Of a stretch of 12,941 nucleotides of DNA, positions 7,614 to 12,941 are shown in pieces. Below the pieces are notes generated by a model, which did no database searches, was not told the DNA's origin, and saw only the letters and a program-made list of their open reading frames with translations. Each line of letters opens with the position of its first letter. Positions within the stretch are counted from its first letter, which is position 1. The translations under genes and the position numbers were made by a program. This stretch comes from Gaiellasilicea sp035553355 (GTDB taxonomy: Bacteria; Actinomycetota; Thermoleophilia; Gaiellales; Gaiellaceae). The stretch spans positions 1-12,941 of the forward strand of contig DATMJW010000152.1 in NCBI GenBank assembly GCA_035553355.1, written 5' to 3'.

Positions 7614-7750
7614 GGCCCGGGGCCAGGCCCGGGGCCAGGCCCCGAACGGAAGCGTCACGAGAACGTGACGCGAGTGCGTTCGCGGCTGGGGACAGGCCCG
7701 GGGCCAGGCCCCGAACGGAAGCGTGACGAGAGGGTGGCGAGAGGGTGACG
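7614..7750. repeat. GC-rich palindromic repeats between convergent genes
   Basis: A 32-nt sequence starting CAGGCCCGGGGCCAGG and ending GAACGGAAGCGT occurs at 7624-7655 and again, identical, at 7693-7724 (offset 69). After one mismatch both continue with ACGAGA. Each copy holds the palindrome CGGGGCC-A-GGCCCCG (7630-7644 and 7699-7713). Copy 1 is preceded by an extra GGCCCGGGGCCA unit at 7614-7625. It is followed by GCGTCAC/GTGACGC (7652-7658 and 7665-7671, 6-nt loop). GAGAGGGTGGC and GAGAGGGTGAC are tandem near 7728-7749. The block fills most of the 174 bp between the convergent SDR and sulfurtransferase genes. It may work as a bidirectional terminator or be a REP-like dispersed element. Confidence 0.8.
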
Positions 7751-7782
7751 GGCGCCTCGCGCGGAGGCACGCCCCGCGGGCG

Positions 7783-8628
7783 CTAGCGCTCGATCGGGAC
7801 GTCGACGAGGTTCCCCCACTCCGTCCACGAGCCGTCGTAGTTGCGCACGCGCTCGTAGCCGAGAAGCTCGCGGAGGACGAACCACGTGTGCGCGCTCCGC
7901 TCGCCGATGCGGCAGTACGCGACCACCTCCTTGTCCGGCGTCACGCCCTTCGCGGCGTAGAGCTCGCGCAGCTCCTCCGCTGACTTGAACGTGCCGTCGT
8001 CGCGCACCGCCTGCGCCCACGGGAGCGACTGCGCCGTGGGGATGTGGCCGCCGCGGGAGGCTCCCTCCTGCTCGTACCCCGGCGGCGCGAGCAGCTCGCC
8101 CGCGTACTCCTGCGGGCTGCGGACGTCGACGAGCGCGCGCCCCTCGGCTCCGAGACCCTGCAGGACCTCGTTGCGGTAGGTGCGGATCGACTCGTCGCGC
8201 TCGCTCGCGCTGTAGGCCCTCGGCTCGACCGCCGGCGCCTCGGTCGTCAGCTCGCGGCCCTCGTCGATCCACTTCTGCCGGCCGCCGTCCAGGATGCGGA
8301 CGTCGCCGTGGCCGTAGATCTTGAGGTACCAGTACGCGTAGGCGGCGAACCAGTTGTTCTTGTCGCCGTAGAGGACGACCGTCGTGTCGTTGCCGATCCC
8401 GCGCGACCCGAGCAGCTGCTCGAACGTCTCCCGGTCGACGAGGTCGCGCTCGAGCGGGTCCTGCAGGTCCTCGCGCCAGTGGAGCTTGACGGCGCCCGCG
8501 ATGTGCCCCTCCTCGTAGAGGTCCGGGTTCTCGTCGACCTCTGCGACGACGACGTCCGGGTCGCCCACGTGCTCGGCGAGCCACTCCGTCGTCACGAGCA
8601 CCGGCTTCGCGTATCCGCCGTCGGGCAT
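7783..8628 (-). CDS. Thiosulfate sulfurtransferase (tandem rhodanese, CysA2-like)
   Basis: 281 aa with two rhodanese domains. The N-terminal one (about 8-125) is catalytically inactive, with YGDKNNW at 87-93 where the loop Cys would be. The C-terminal one (about 145-278) carries the active loop CRIGERS at 239-245, with Cys239 as the persulfide residue. CRIGERSAHTWF and WYLKIYGHGDVRILDGGR closely resemble mycobacterial CysA2/CysA3. It moves sulfane sulfur from thiosulfate to cyanide or another thiophilic acceptor, in the cytoplasm (no signal peptide). ATG 8628 has a strong SD, AAGGAGG, ending 4 nt upstream. It lies 45 bp after the UbiB-like kinase on the same strand and may be co-transcribed with it. 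Its 3' side carries the palindromic repeats. Rhodanese-type enzymes can also bind selenium, but a tie to selD is only proximity. Confidence 0.93.
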   Translation of the reverse strand: MPDGGYAKPVLVTTEWLAEHVGDPDVVVAEVDENPDLYEEGHIAGAVKLHWREDLQDPLERDLVDRETFEQLLGSRGIGNDTTVVLYGDKNNWFAAYAYWYLKIYGHGDVRILDGGRQKWIDEGRELTTEAPAVEPRAYSASERDESIRTYRNEVLQGLGAEGRALVDVRSPQEYAGELLAPPGYEQEGASRGGHIPTAQSLPWAQAVRDDGTFKSAEELRELYAAKGVTPDKEVVAYCRIGERSAHTWFVLRELLGYERVRNYDGSWTEWGNLVDVPIER

Positions 8629-8673
8629 GGGTCCTCCTTCACTTCATTTCGGATAGTGCAGACACCGTAGCGA

Positions 8674-10269
8674 CTAGAGGTCGCCGGGCGTCCGCAGGAT
8701 CTTCCAGAGCTCGTAGAGGCCGATCACGGCCGAGAGGATGAAGCCGACGAGAGCGACGGTTTCGTCGACTCGCGCCATCAACGCCGAGGCGACCAGCAGC
8801 GAGCCGATGATGATCGCCGCGCCGAGACGGTTCGCGAAGGAGCGGACGACGTGCTCGAACTCCTCGAGGTCGCGCGGGACGATGCCGATCGACACCGTTC
8901 CCTCCTCGAAGCGGTTGACGAGGCCGCTCACGCGCCGAGGCATCCGCAGGAGCGGCTCGAGCTGCGTGTACGACAGCGCGAGGAGCTGATTCGGCTCGAG
9001 TCGCCGCTCCGCCTCCTGCAGCATCGCGGCGGCGCCGTGTTCCTCGAGCAGCTCGATCGGGTCGAGGGTCGGGTCGAGCGCCCGGGCGACCGAGTCCGCC
9101 TGCGAGAGCGTCTTCCCGACGAGGGCGAAGCTCGTCGGGAGCCGGATGCCGTGGCCGAGCGCGATGCGCTGCAGGTCGGCGAGCGCCTCCCCCGTCCGCA
9201 CCCCCGAGAGCGGCCGCCAGTGGTAGCGCGGCAGCTTGCGCCGCAACTCGTGGACGAAGCCGGCCTCGTCGGAGGCGAGGCTCGTCAGCGAGAGGCCGAG
9301 GATGAGGTCGGCGACGTCCTCGGCGCGGTTCTGCGCCAGGGCCATCAGGAGCAGGCCGAGCGTCCGTCGCGTGTCGTCGTCGAGCCGCCCGAGCAGCCCG
9401 AAGTCGAGCAGCACCAACCGGCCGTCGTCCGTCAGGAGCACGTTCCCGCGGTGCGGGTCGGCGTGGTACAGCCCGTGCACCGTGATCTGCTGGACGTACG
9501 CGCGGAAGAGCTCCCGCGCGAGCGTCTGCGCGTGCTCCGGCTCGACGCCGTGGTCCTCCGTCACCTTGCGGCCGTGGATCCGCTCCTGCACGAGCACGCG
9601 CTGCGTCACGTAGGGGTGGACGACCTGAGGCACGGCGAGGTGCTCGAAGTCGCGGATCATGTCGGCGATCACCTCGCTGCCGTGCGCCTCCTCGACGAAG
9701 TCGAGCTCCGTCGTCAGATGCGCCTCGAGGTCGTCCGCGAGCGCCGCGAGCTGCAGCAGGCGGGCGGTCTCCGAGCGCCCTTCCGCGATCGAGGTCAGCG
9801 ACCGGAGCAGGTCGAGGTCGAGCGCGACGCGTTCGTCGATCCCGGGGCGGCGCACCTTGACGATGACGTCGCGCCCGCTCCGGAGGAGCGCGGTGTGGAT
9901 CTGGCCGATCGACGCGGACGCGAGCGGCTCCTCGTCGAGGCGGCTGAAGCCGTCGAGGCCGATCTCCTCGTCGATCGTCTGCCGGATCGCCGCGAACGGG
10001 ACCGGCGGCACGTCGTCGACGAGACGCGACAGCTCGCGGATGTACACGTCCGGGAGCAGGTCCGGGCGCGACGAGAGCAGCTGGCCGAGCTTCACGTACG
10101 TCGTGCCGAGCTCCTCGAGCGCGAGGCGGAAGGCACGTGCGCCTTCGGGCGTCGCCGGCCGCCCGCTTCCGACGGCACCGACCTCGCGCAGCACCCGCAG
10201 CAGACGGCCGCGGCGCGCCACACGCGTCACCTCGAGCGCCCGCCGCGCCCGGCCTCGTGTCCGCGCCAT
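8674..10269 (-). CDS. UbiB/ABC1/AarF-family atypical kinase
   Basis: 531 aa. UbiB-family hallmarks are present: the KxGQ motif in YVKLGQLLSSRPDLLP (Lys60, Gln63), the Ala-rich loop ASASIGQ 117-123 that replaces the kinase P-loop, VIVKVRRPG with Lys138, and ELDFVEEA 188-195 (ExD). The catalytic loop is HADPHRGN 269-276 (Asp271, Asn276) and the metal-binding DFG is at 289-291. Two C-terminal membrane helices (about 483-501 and 505-523) anchor it to the membrane, as in UbiB. In E. coli the family supports ubiquinone synthesis through ATPase activity. In actinobacteria its role in quinone or lipid handling is undefined. ATG 10269 has only a weak GGAA upstream. A 16-bp terminator-like hairpin lies 75 bp upstream and may control read-through from the regulator-peptide genes. 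The sulfurtransferase gene follows. Confidence 0.94.
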   Translation of the reverse strand: MARTRGRARRALEVTRVARRGRLLRVLREVGAVGSGRPATPEGARAFRLALEELGTTYVKLGQLLSSRPDLLPDVYIRELSRLVDDVPPVPFAAIRQTIDEEIGLDGFSRLDEEPLASASIGQIHTALLRSGRDVIVKVRRPGIDERVALDLDLLRSLTSIAEGRSETARLLQLAALADDLEAHLTTELDFVEEAHGSEVIADMIRDFEHLAVPQVVHPYVTQRVLVQERIHGRKVTEDHGVEPEHAQTLARELFRAYVQQITVHGLYHADPHRGNVLLTDDGRLVLLDFGLLGRLDDDTRRTLGLLLMALAQNRAEDVADLILGLSLTSLASDEAGFVHELRRKLPRYHWRPLSGVRTGEALADLQRIALGHGIRLPTSFALVGKTLSQADSVARALDPTLDPIELLEEHGAAAMLQEAERRLEPNQLLALSYTQLEPLLRMPRRVSGLVNRFEEGTVSIGIVPRDLEEFEHVVRSFANRLGAAIIIGSLLVASALMARVDETVALVGFILSAVIGLYELWKILRTPGDL

Positions 10270-10343
10270 CGTTCCGGTTTGCCCGGGTGGAAAACGACGG
10301 AAACGCGGCGGTCGGGGCGCGCGCTACGTCAGGAGAGAAGTGT

Positions 10344-10380
10344 CGGCCCCTCCTCGCGCACACGGCGCGAGGAGGGGCCG
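10344..10380 (-). terminator. 16-bp terminator-like hairpin between peptide gene and UbiB-like gene
   Basis: CGGCCCCTCCTCGCGC (10344-10359) and its perfect complement (10365-10380) flank a 5-nt loop. On the minus strand the stem is followed by ACACTTCTCTCC, pyrimidine-rich but without a true T-run. It would end transcripts from the regulator and 33-aa peptide genes, or attenuate transcription into the UbiB-like gene. Its distal arm also belongs to a competing 13-bp pairing (10372-10384 with 10447-10459). Confidence 0.7.
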
Positions 10381-10459
10381 CAGCCGGCTGTCAGGGCGCA
10401 GTCGAACAGCAGGAGGGCTGCAGCGGAGCGCCGCGCAGCCACCGAAGCTGCGGCCCCTC
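10372..10459 (-). repeat. 13-bp inverted repeat overlapping the terminator arm (possible antiterminator)
   Basis: GAGGGGCCGCAGC at 10372-10384 is the exact reverse complement of GCTGCGGCCCCTC at 10447-10459, with 62 nt between. In minus-strand RNA the first arm begins at the last base of the peptide ORF stop codon. The second arm shares 10372-10380 with the 16-bp hairpin, so the two stems cannot form together. A smaller GGCTGC/GCAGCC pair lies inside the loop (10416-10421 and 10435-10440). Confidence 0.65.
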
Positions 10460-10560
10460 TAGCTCCCGTCGGCCCAGCTCAGGAGCCGCTTGAAGAGCGC
10501 GCCCCACGAGGCCAGGAACACCGACGCCGTCAGTGCGACGTACAGCAGACGATTCTTCAT
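10459..10560 (-). CDS. 33-aa hydrophobic cationic peptide (candidate signalling or leader peptide)
   Basis: A short ORF with an ATG at 10560 and TAG at 10459-10461. It has an excellent Shine-Dalgarno, AAGGAGG, 8 nt before the ATG, one of the best in the window. The product starts MKNRLLYVALTASVFL, a Lys/Arg-led hydrophobic run like a short signal or membrane segment (residues 5-23), and ends FKRLLSWADGS, short and cationic. It begins 21 bp after the stop of the XRE-TPR regulator on the same strand, so the two are almost surely co-transcribed. Peptide genes directly downstream of HTH-TPR receptors are the RRNPP pheromone layout (PlcR-PapR, NprR-NprX, Rgg-SHP). Alternatives are a leader peptide for the attenuator that starts at its stop codon, or a small membrane protein. 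No family recognised. Translation is inferred from the SD and context. Confidence 0.7.
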   Translation of the reverse strand: MKNRLLYVALTASVFLASWGALFKRLLSWADGS

Positions 10561-10581
10561 GTGCCTCTCCTCCTTTCCCGA

Positions 10582-11925
10582 CTAGAACCGCAGGTCCTGA
10601 AGCATCTCGGCGGCGTTCCGGTACAGCCGCGCCGCCTCGCCCTCGTCGCCGCGGCGCGCGGCGAGATCCCCGAGCGCGACCCAGGCGCCAGCGCGGTGGC
10701 TGGCGGAGCCGTGCTGCTCGAAGAGCCGGTCGGCGGCGCGGAAGCTCGCCTCCGCCTCCTCGAGGCGGCCGAGCTCGAGCACCGCGCGGCCGAGCACGAC
10801 GTGTGCCTGCCCGATCTCGTCGAGGAAGTCGTCGCGGCCGTCGAGGAGCTCGAGGGCGTGGCGCGCGTGCGCCTCCGCCTGCTCCCACTCGCCGAGGTGC
10901 AGGTGCACCGTCGCGAGCCCGTTCACCGCCTGCCCCGCGTCGGCCTGCGAGTCGACGTCGAGAGCGACGGAGAACGACGCCTTCAGCTGCTCGATCGCCT
11001 GCTCGGGCTTGCCGAGCAGGAGGCTGAGGCCGCCGAGGTTGTTGAGGAGACGGCCGACCGTCCGTTCGTCGTCCAGCTCCTGGAAGAGCGCCTTCGCCTT
11101 CTCCGCGTGCGCGCGGGAGAGCACCCAGTGACCCGTGCGCTCGGCGACGAGCGACGCCTGGAAGTACGCGTCGGCCATCTTGCGCCGGTCCTCGACGCCC
11201 TCGGCCAGCTCGAGCGCGCGCTCGGCGTCCTCGCGCGCGGCCTCGAAGTCGCGCTGGCGACGATGGCAGCGAGAGCGCCAGTGGTAGATGTCCGACCGGA
11301 GCCCGTCGCACGGGTGCCCGCAGGCCTCCGCGAGCGCGAGCGCCTCGCCGAAGAGCGCGACGGCGGTCGAGACGCTCGAGAGCTTGTAGCGGCAGACACC
11401 CATCCGGAAGAGGACGTCTGCGCGATCCACGTCGGAGAAGACGGAGCCTTCGACGAGCGCGCGTGCGCGGGTCAAGAGGTCGAGCGCCGTCCGCACGTCG
11501 CCCTCCTGCATCCGCGCCCACGCCTCTCCCGTGCGGGCGCGGACGTCGAGCTCGACGGCGTTGGTGGCGGCGACGAGCTCGCGCGCCTCCTCGTAGACGT
11601 CGACGGCCTCGCGGTAGCGGTACGACTCCGCGAGCGCCTCGGCGCGTGCGAGCAGCGCCTCGAGGCGGCCGCGCTCGTCGGTCGAGATCCCGCTCGCGAG
11701 GAAGGCGGGGTCGACGCCGAGCCGCGCCGCCAGCCACTCGACGGTCTCGGCCGTCGGTCGCGTCTTGCCGCGCTCGATCTGGCTGACGTACTCCTTGCTG
11801 AAGCGATCGCCGGCGAGCTCGGTCTGCGTGAGCCCGGCCGCGACGCGCAGCAGCCGCACGCGGTCGCCGAGGCGGGCGGCGCCGTTGCTCGTGCGGGGGG
11901 TTGAGGTGGCTGTCGTGTGCGTCAT
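10582..11925 (-). CDS. XRE-family HTH regulator with TPR domain (RRNPP-like architecture)
   Basis: 447 aa. An XRE/HTH_3 domain spans about 19-77, with LTQTELAGDRFSKEYVSQIERGKTRP at 32-57 holding the recognition helix. From about 85 to 440 the protein is a run of roughly eight tetratricopeptide repeats; clear units include FEAAREDAERALELAE, KPEQAIEQLKASFSVAL and WEQAEAHARHALELL. It should bind DNA through the HTH and a peptide or protein ligand through the TPR superhelix. No membrane segment, kinase or nucleotide-binding domain is seen. The ATG at 11925 has no SD. The 33-aa peptide gene follows after 21 bp. The divergent upstream region carries GTGAAGTG repeats, two of them within 40 bp of the start, which would suit autoregulation. 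Peptide sensing is inference from architecture; HTH-TPR proteins without a peptide partner are also known. Confidence 0.9.
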   Translation of the reverse strand: MTHTTATSTPRTSNGAARLGDRVRLLRVAAGLTQTELAGDRFSKEYVSQIERGKTRPTAETVEWLAARLGVDPAFLASGISTDERGRLEALLARAEALAESYRYREAVDVYEEARELVAATNAVELDVRARTGEAWARMQEGDVRTALDLLTRARALVEGSVFSDVDRADVLFRMGVCRYKLSSVSTAVALFGEALALAEACGHPCDGLRSDIYHWRSRCHRRQRDFEAAREDAERALELAEGVEDRRKMADAYFQASLVAERTGHWVLSRAHAEKAKALFQELDDERTVGRLLNNLGGLSLLLGKPEQAIEQLKASFSVALDVDSQADAGQAVNGLATVHLHLGEWEQAEAHARHALELLDGRDDFLDEIGQAHVVLGRAVLELGRLEEAEASFRAADRLFEQHGSASHRAGAWVALGDLAARRGDEGEAARLYRNAAEMLQDLRF

Positions 11926-11939
11926 GGCGGCTGGTACAG

Positions 11940-12070
11940 GTGAAGTGGGCTCAGTGAAGCGGTCGTCCGGCCGGGGCGCATACCCCTTTGCAGGTATTTC
12001 GCCGAGCGGCCGGTGGGGCGTGAAGTGGTGAAGTGAGGCTAGCGCAAATCACTTGACCGAGCTACTTGAC
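11940..12070. promoter_or_regulatory. GTGAAGTG / ACTTGAC repeat array, candidate operator sites
   Basis: GTGAAGTG occurs at 11940-11947, 12020-12027 and 12028-12035 (the last two in perfect tandem), with GTGAAGCG at 11954-11961. AAGTGA at 12031-12036 is mirrored by TCACTT at 12049-12054. ACTTGAC occurs at 12051-12057 and 12064-12070, the second copy holding the -35 of the rightward promoter. Repeats beside the start of an HTH gene and on a promoter -35 are where binding sites of that regulator would be expected. The link is not shown. Confidence 0.5.
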
Positions 12071-12094
12071 TTTTCGGGACACCGCTCCTACAGT
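12066..12094 (+). promoter_or_regulatory. Near-consensus sigma70-type promoter for acyl-CoA ligase gene
   Basis: TTGACT (12066-12071), a 17-nt spacer and TACAGT (12089-12094) match the housekeeping promoter layout. Transcription should start near 12101 and run through a leader of about 226 nt to GTG 12327. TTGACC at 12053-12058 is a second, probably unused, -35-like hexamer. Confidence 0.75.
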
Positions 12095-12100
12095 GGGGTC

Positions 12101-12326
12101 AACTTGCACAGCCGGACGCCAGGCACGTGCAAGGGCGCACCACCGAACGGCGACCGCCGCAACCGGAGGGAGTGACTGGGCCGCAGAGTCACGCTCCCCG
12201 GAGAGTCGCCGAAGTGGATGTCGCCTCACCAGGACCGTCCCCGGAGCCGCAGCCGGGGACGTTCCATGGTCCGGGCCGGTGCGGCGAGCGGCGCCGCCAC
12301 CTCGACGCCTCTGCGAAGATCGGGGC
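12101..12326 (+). promoter_or_regulatory. Long structured 5' leader of acyl-CoA ligase mRNA
   Basis: Three stems are readable. CTTGCAC (12103-12109) pairs with GTGCAAG (12127-12133). GGGAGTGACT pairs with AGTCA-CG-CTCCC (about 12168-12199, two-base bulge). CGTCCCCGG (12236-12244) pairs perfectly with 12253-12261 across an 8-nt loop, nested in GGACC/GGTCC (12232-12236 and 12268-12272). The single-stranded parts hold CGGAGAGTCGCCGAAG near 12199-12214. I cannot assign it to a known riboswitch class with confidence. No T-run follows the stems. Confidence 0.45.
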
Positions 12327-12941
12327 GTGAGCGCACGCGCGACCGTCGAGACGTGGGCGTGGCAGCCGTCGCCGGAGCAGCTCGAGTCGGCGAACGTGGT
12401 GCGCCTCGCGCGGGCGCTCGGCTGCGCCGACTACGGCGAGCTGCACGCGCTGTCGGTCGACGCCCCCGACCGCTTCTGGCGCGCCGTGGCGGAGGACCTC
12501 CGGCTCGCGCTCGACCGTCCATGGGACCGGGTCTGCGACGCGAGCGGCGGGATCGAGTGGACGACGTGGTTCGAGGGAGCACGCCTCAACGTCGCGACCG
12601 CCTGTGTGCACGCGTGGGCCGAGCGGACGCCCGATGCACCCGCCGCCGTCTTCGCGCCGGAGGACGGCGGGCGTTCGGAGCTGACGTTCTCCGAGCTCTC
12701 GCGACGCGTCGCTAGCCTCGCGGAGGCGCTCGCCGCGCTCGGAGTCGAGGCGGGCGACCGCGTCGCGCTCTACCTCCCCATGTGCCCGGACGTCGCGGTC
12801 GCGGCGCACGCGTGCGCGCATCTCGGCGCCGTACAGGTGCCGATCTTCTCGGGATTCGCGGCGCCGGCGGTCGTGCAGCGGCTCCAGGACTCGGGCGCGA
12901 AGGTCGTCCTCACGGCGGACTGGTCGTATCGCCGCGGCAAG
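12327..12941 (+). CDS. AMP-forming acyl-CoA synthetase, acetyl-CoA synthetase-like (3' partial)
   Basis: 205 codons are visible and the frame is open to the right edge. Residues ~1-90 look like the N-terminal acetyl-CoA-synthetase cap (YGELHALSVDAPDRFWRAV, then WFEGARLNVATACV). The AMP-binding fold follows: RSELTFSELSRRVASLA, GVEAGDRVALYLPMCPD, LGAVQVPIFSGF, then SGAKVVLTAD. The family activates a carboxylate as acyl-adenylate and transfers it to CoA. The longer form with this cap usually handles acetate, propionate or other short acids. The P-loop-like and catalytic motifs lie beyond the window. GTG 12327 is the only sensible start before the conserved region, with a weak GGGG upstream. A strong promoter lies 230 bp upstream, and the gene diverges from the XRE-TPR regulator, a possible controller. 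Substrate not determinable here. Confidence 0.9.
   Translation, partial: MSARATVETWAWQPSPEQLESANVVRLARALGCADYGELHALSVDAPDRFWRAVAEDLRLALDRPWDRVCDASGGIEWTTWFEGARLNVATACVHAWAERTPDAPAAVFAPEDGGRSELTFSELSRRVASLAEALAALGVEAGDRVALYLPMCPDVAVAAHACAHLGAVQVPIFSGFAAPAVVQRLQDSGAKVVLTADWSYRRGK

Larger units (their letters stand above)
11926..12326. other. 401-bp divergent intergenic region between regulator and acyl-CoA ligase
   Basis: No convincing protein gene is seen here. From left to right it holds GTGAAGTG-type repeats near the regulator start, ATACC/GGTAT around 11980-11997, a tandem GTGAAGTG pair, two ACTTGAC repeats, a near-consensus rightward promoter, and a ~226-nt leader with several hairpins. 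Base composition is less GC-rich at 11980-12110 than in the flanking genes, as usual for promoter DNA. Confidence 0.7.

Noticed and set aside
6778..7770. Upstream in-frame extension of selD on the minus strand
   Set aside because: It is antisense to the SDR gene and crosses the inverted repeat; SelD homology begins just after ATG 6777, giving the normal family length.
8639..8647. Two-codon ORF ATGAAGTGA just upstream of the sulfurtransferase
   Set aside because: It has no SD and overlaps the strong SD of the sulfurtransferase gene; most likely chance, although TGAAGTGA also occurs in the regulator's upstream repeats.
8851..11904. Very long plus-strand open frame (about 1,000 codons) opposite the UbiB-like and regulator genes
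   Set aside because: It is the antisense of two clearly recognised genes, its protein is Arg/Glu-rich with no domain, and it crosses the intergenic hairpins. It is an artefact of GC-rich third positions.
12101..12240. tRNA, glycine riboswitch or ydaO-type riboswitch in the ligase leader
   Set aside because: No cloverleaf or GTTCRANYC arm on either strand; the GGAGAG and GCCGAAG pieces are too close together for a glycine aptamer, and the ydaO core motifs are not clearly present.

Overview
The window is about 72% GC with dense, compact genes. Its gene set fits a high-GC Actinomycetota bacterium: a PAC2 protein, a single-chain CtaA with an N-terminal cysteine pair, a CysA2-like tandem rhodanese, and start codons with -10 boxes placed for leaderless transcripts. 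Thermoleophilia is my guess at the class, from general resemblance only. I see no tRNA, rRNA, CRISPR array, insertion sequence or integrase.

Layout. (1) 2-1156 (+): 3' part of a FadJ-type enoyl-CoA hydratase/3-hydroxyacyl-CoA dehydrogenase, cut by the left edge. (2) 1273-3873 (+): a large SF2 DEAH-box helicase with an acidic insert inside its N-terminal core and a basic tail. Its stop codon is 3 bp from that of the convergent next gene. (3) 6777 down to 3877 (-): a probable operon of selD (selenophosphate synthetase), ctaA (heme A synthase) and a PAC2-family gene. (4) 6778-6906: a divergent promoter region with a perfect 11-bp inverted repeat. (5) 6907-7608 (+): an SDR oxidoreductase. (6) 7609-7782: a GC-rich intergenic region with two exact 32-nt repeats built from palindromes. 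(7) 8628 down to 7783 (-): a thiosulfate sulfurtransferase, with a UbiB/ABC1-family atypical kinase just upstream (10269 down to 8674). (8) 11925 down to 10459 (-): an XRE-type HTH plus TPR regulator, followed 21 bp later by a 33-aa hydrophobic, cationic peptide gene with a strong Shine-Dalgarno. The peptide gene is followed by an inverted-repeat array with two competing pairings, one a 16-bp terminator-like hairpin before the kinase gene. (9) 11926-12326: a 401-bp divergent region with GTGAAGTG repeats, a near-consensus sigma70-type promoter and a hairpin-rich leader. (10) 12327-12941 (+): 5' part of an acetyl-CoA-synthetase-like acyl-CoA ligase, cut by the right edge.

The most interesting part is (8) and (9). 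A regulator with an XRE HTH and TPRs plus an adjacent short hydrophobic peptide gene is the architecture of RRNPP peptide-pheromone receptors known from Firmicutes. The peptide ORF also ends exactly where a possible attenuator begins, so it could instead be a leader peptide controlling read-through into the UbiB-like kinase gene. The flanking acyl-CoA metabolism genes (FadJ-like and acyl-CoA ligase), CtaA and the UbiB-like kinase point to aerobic lipid and respiratory metabolism, but they do not form one pathway in this window.
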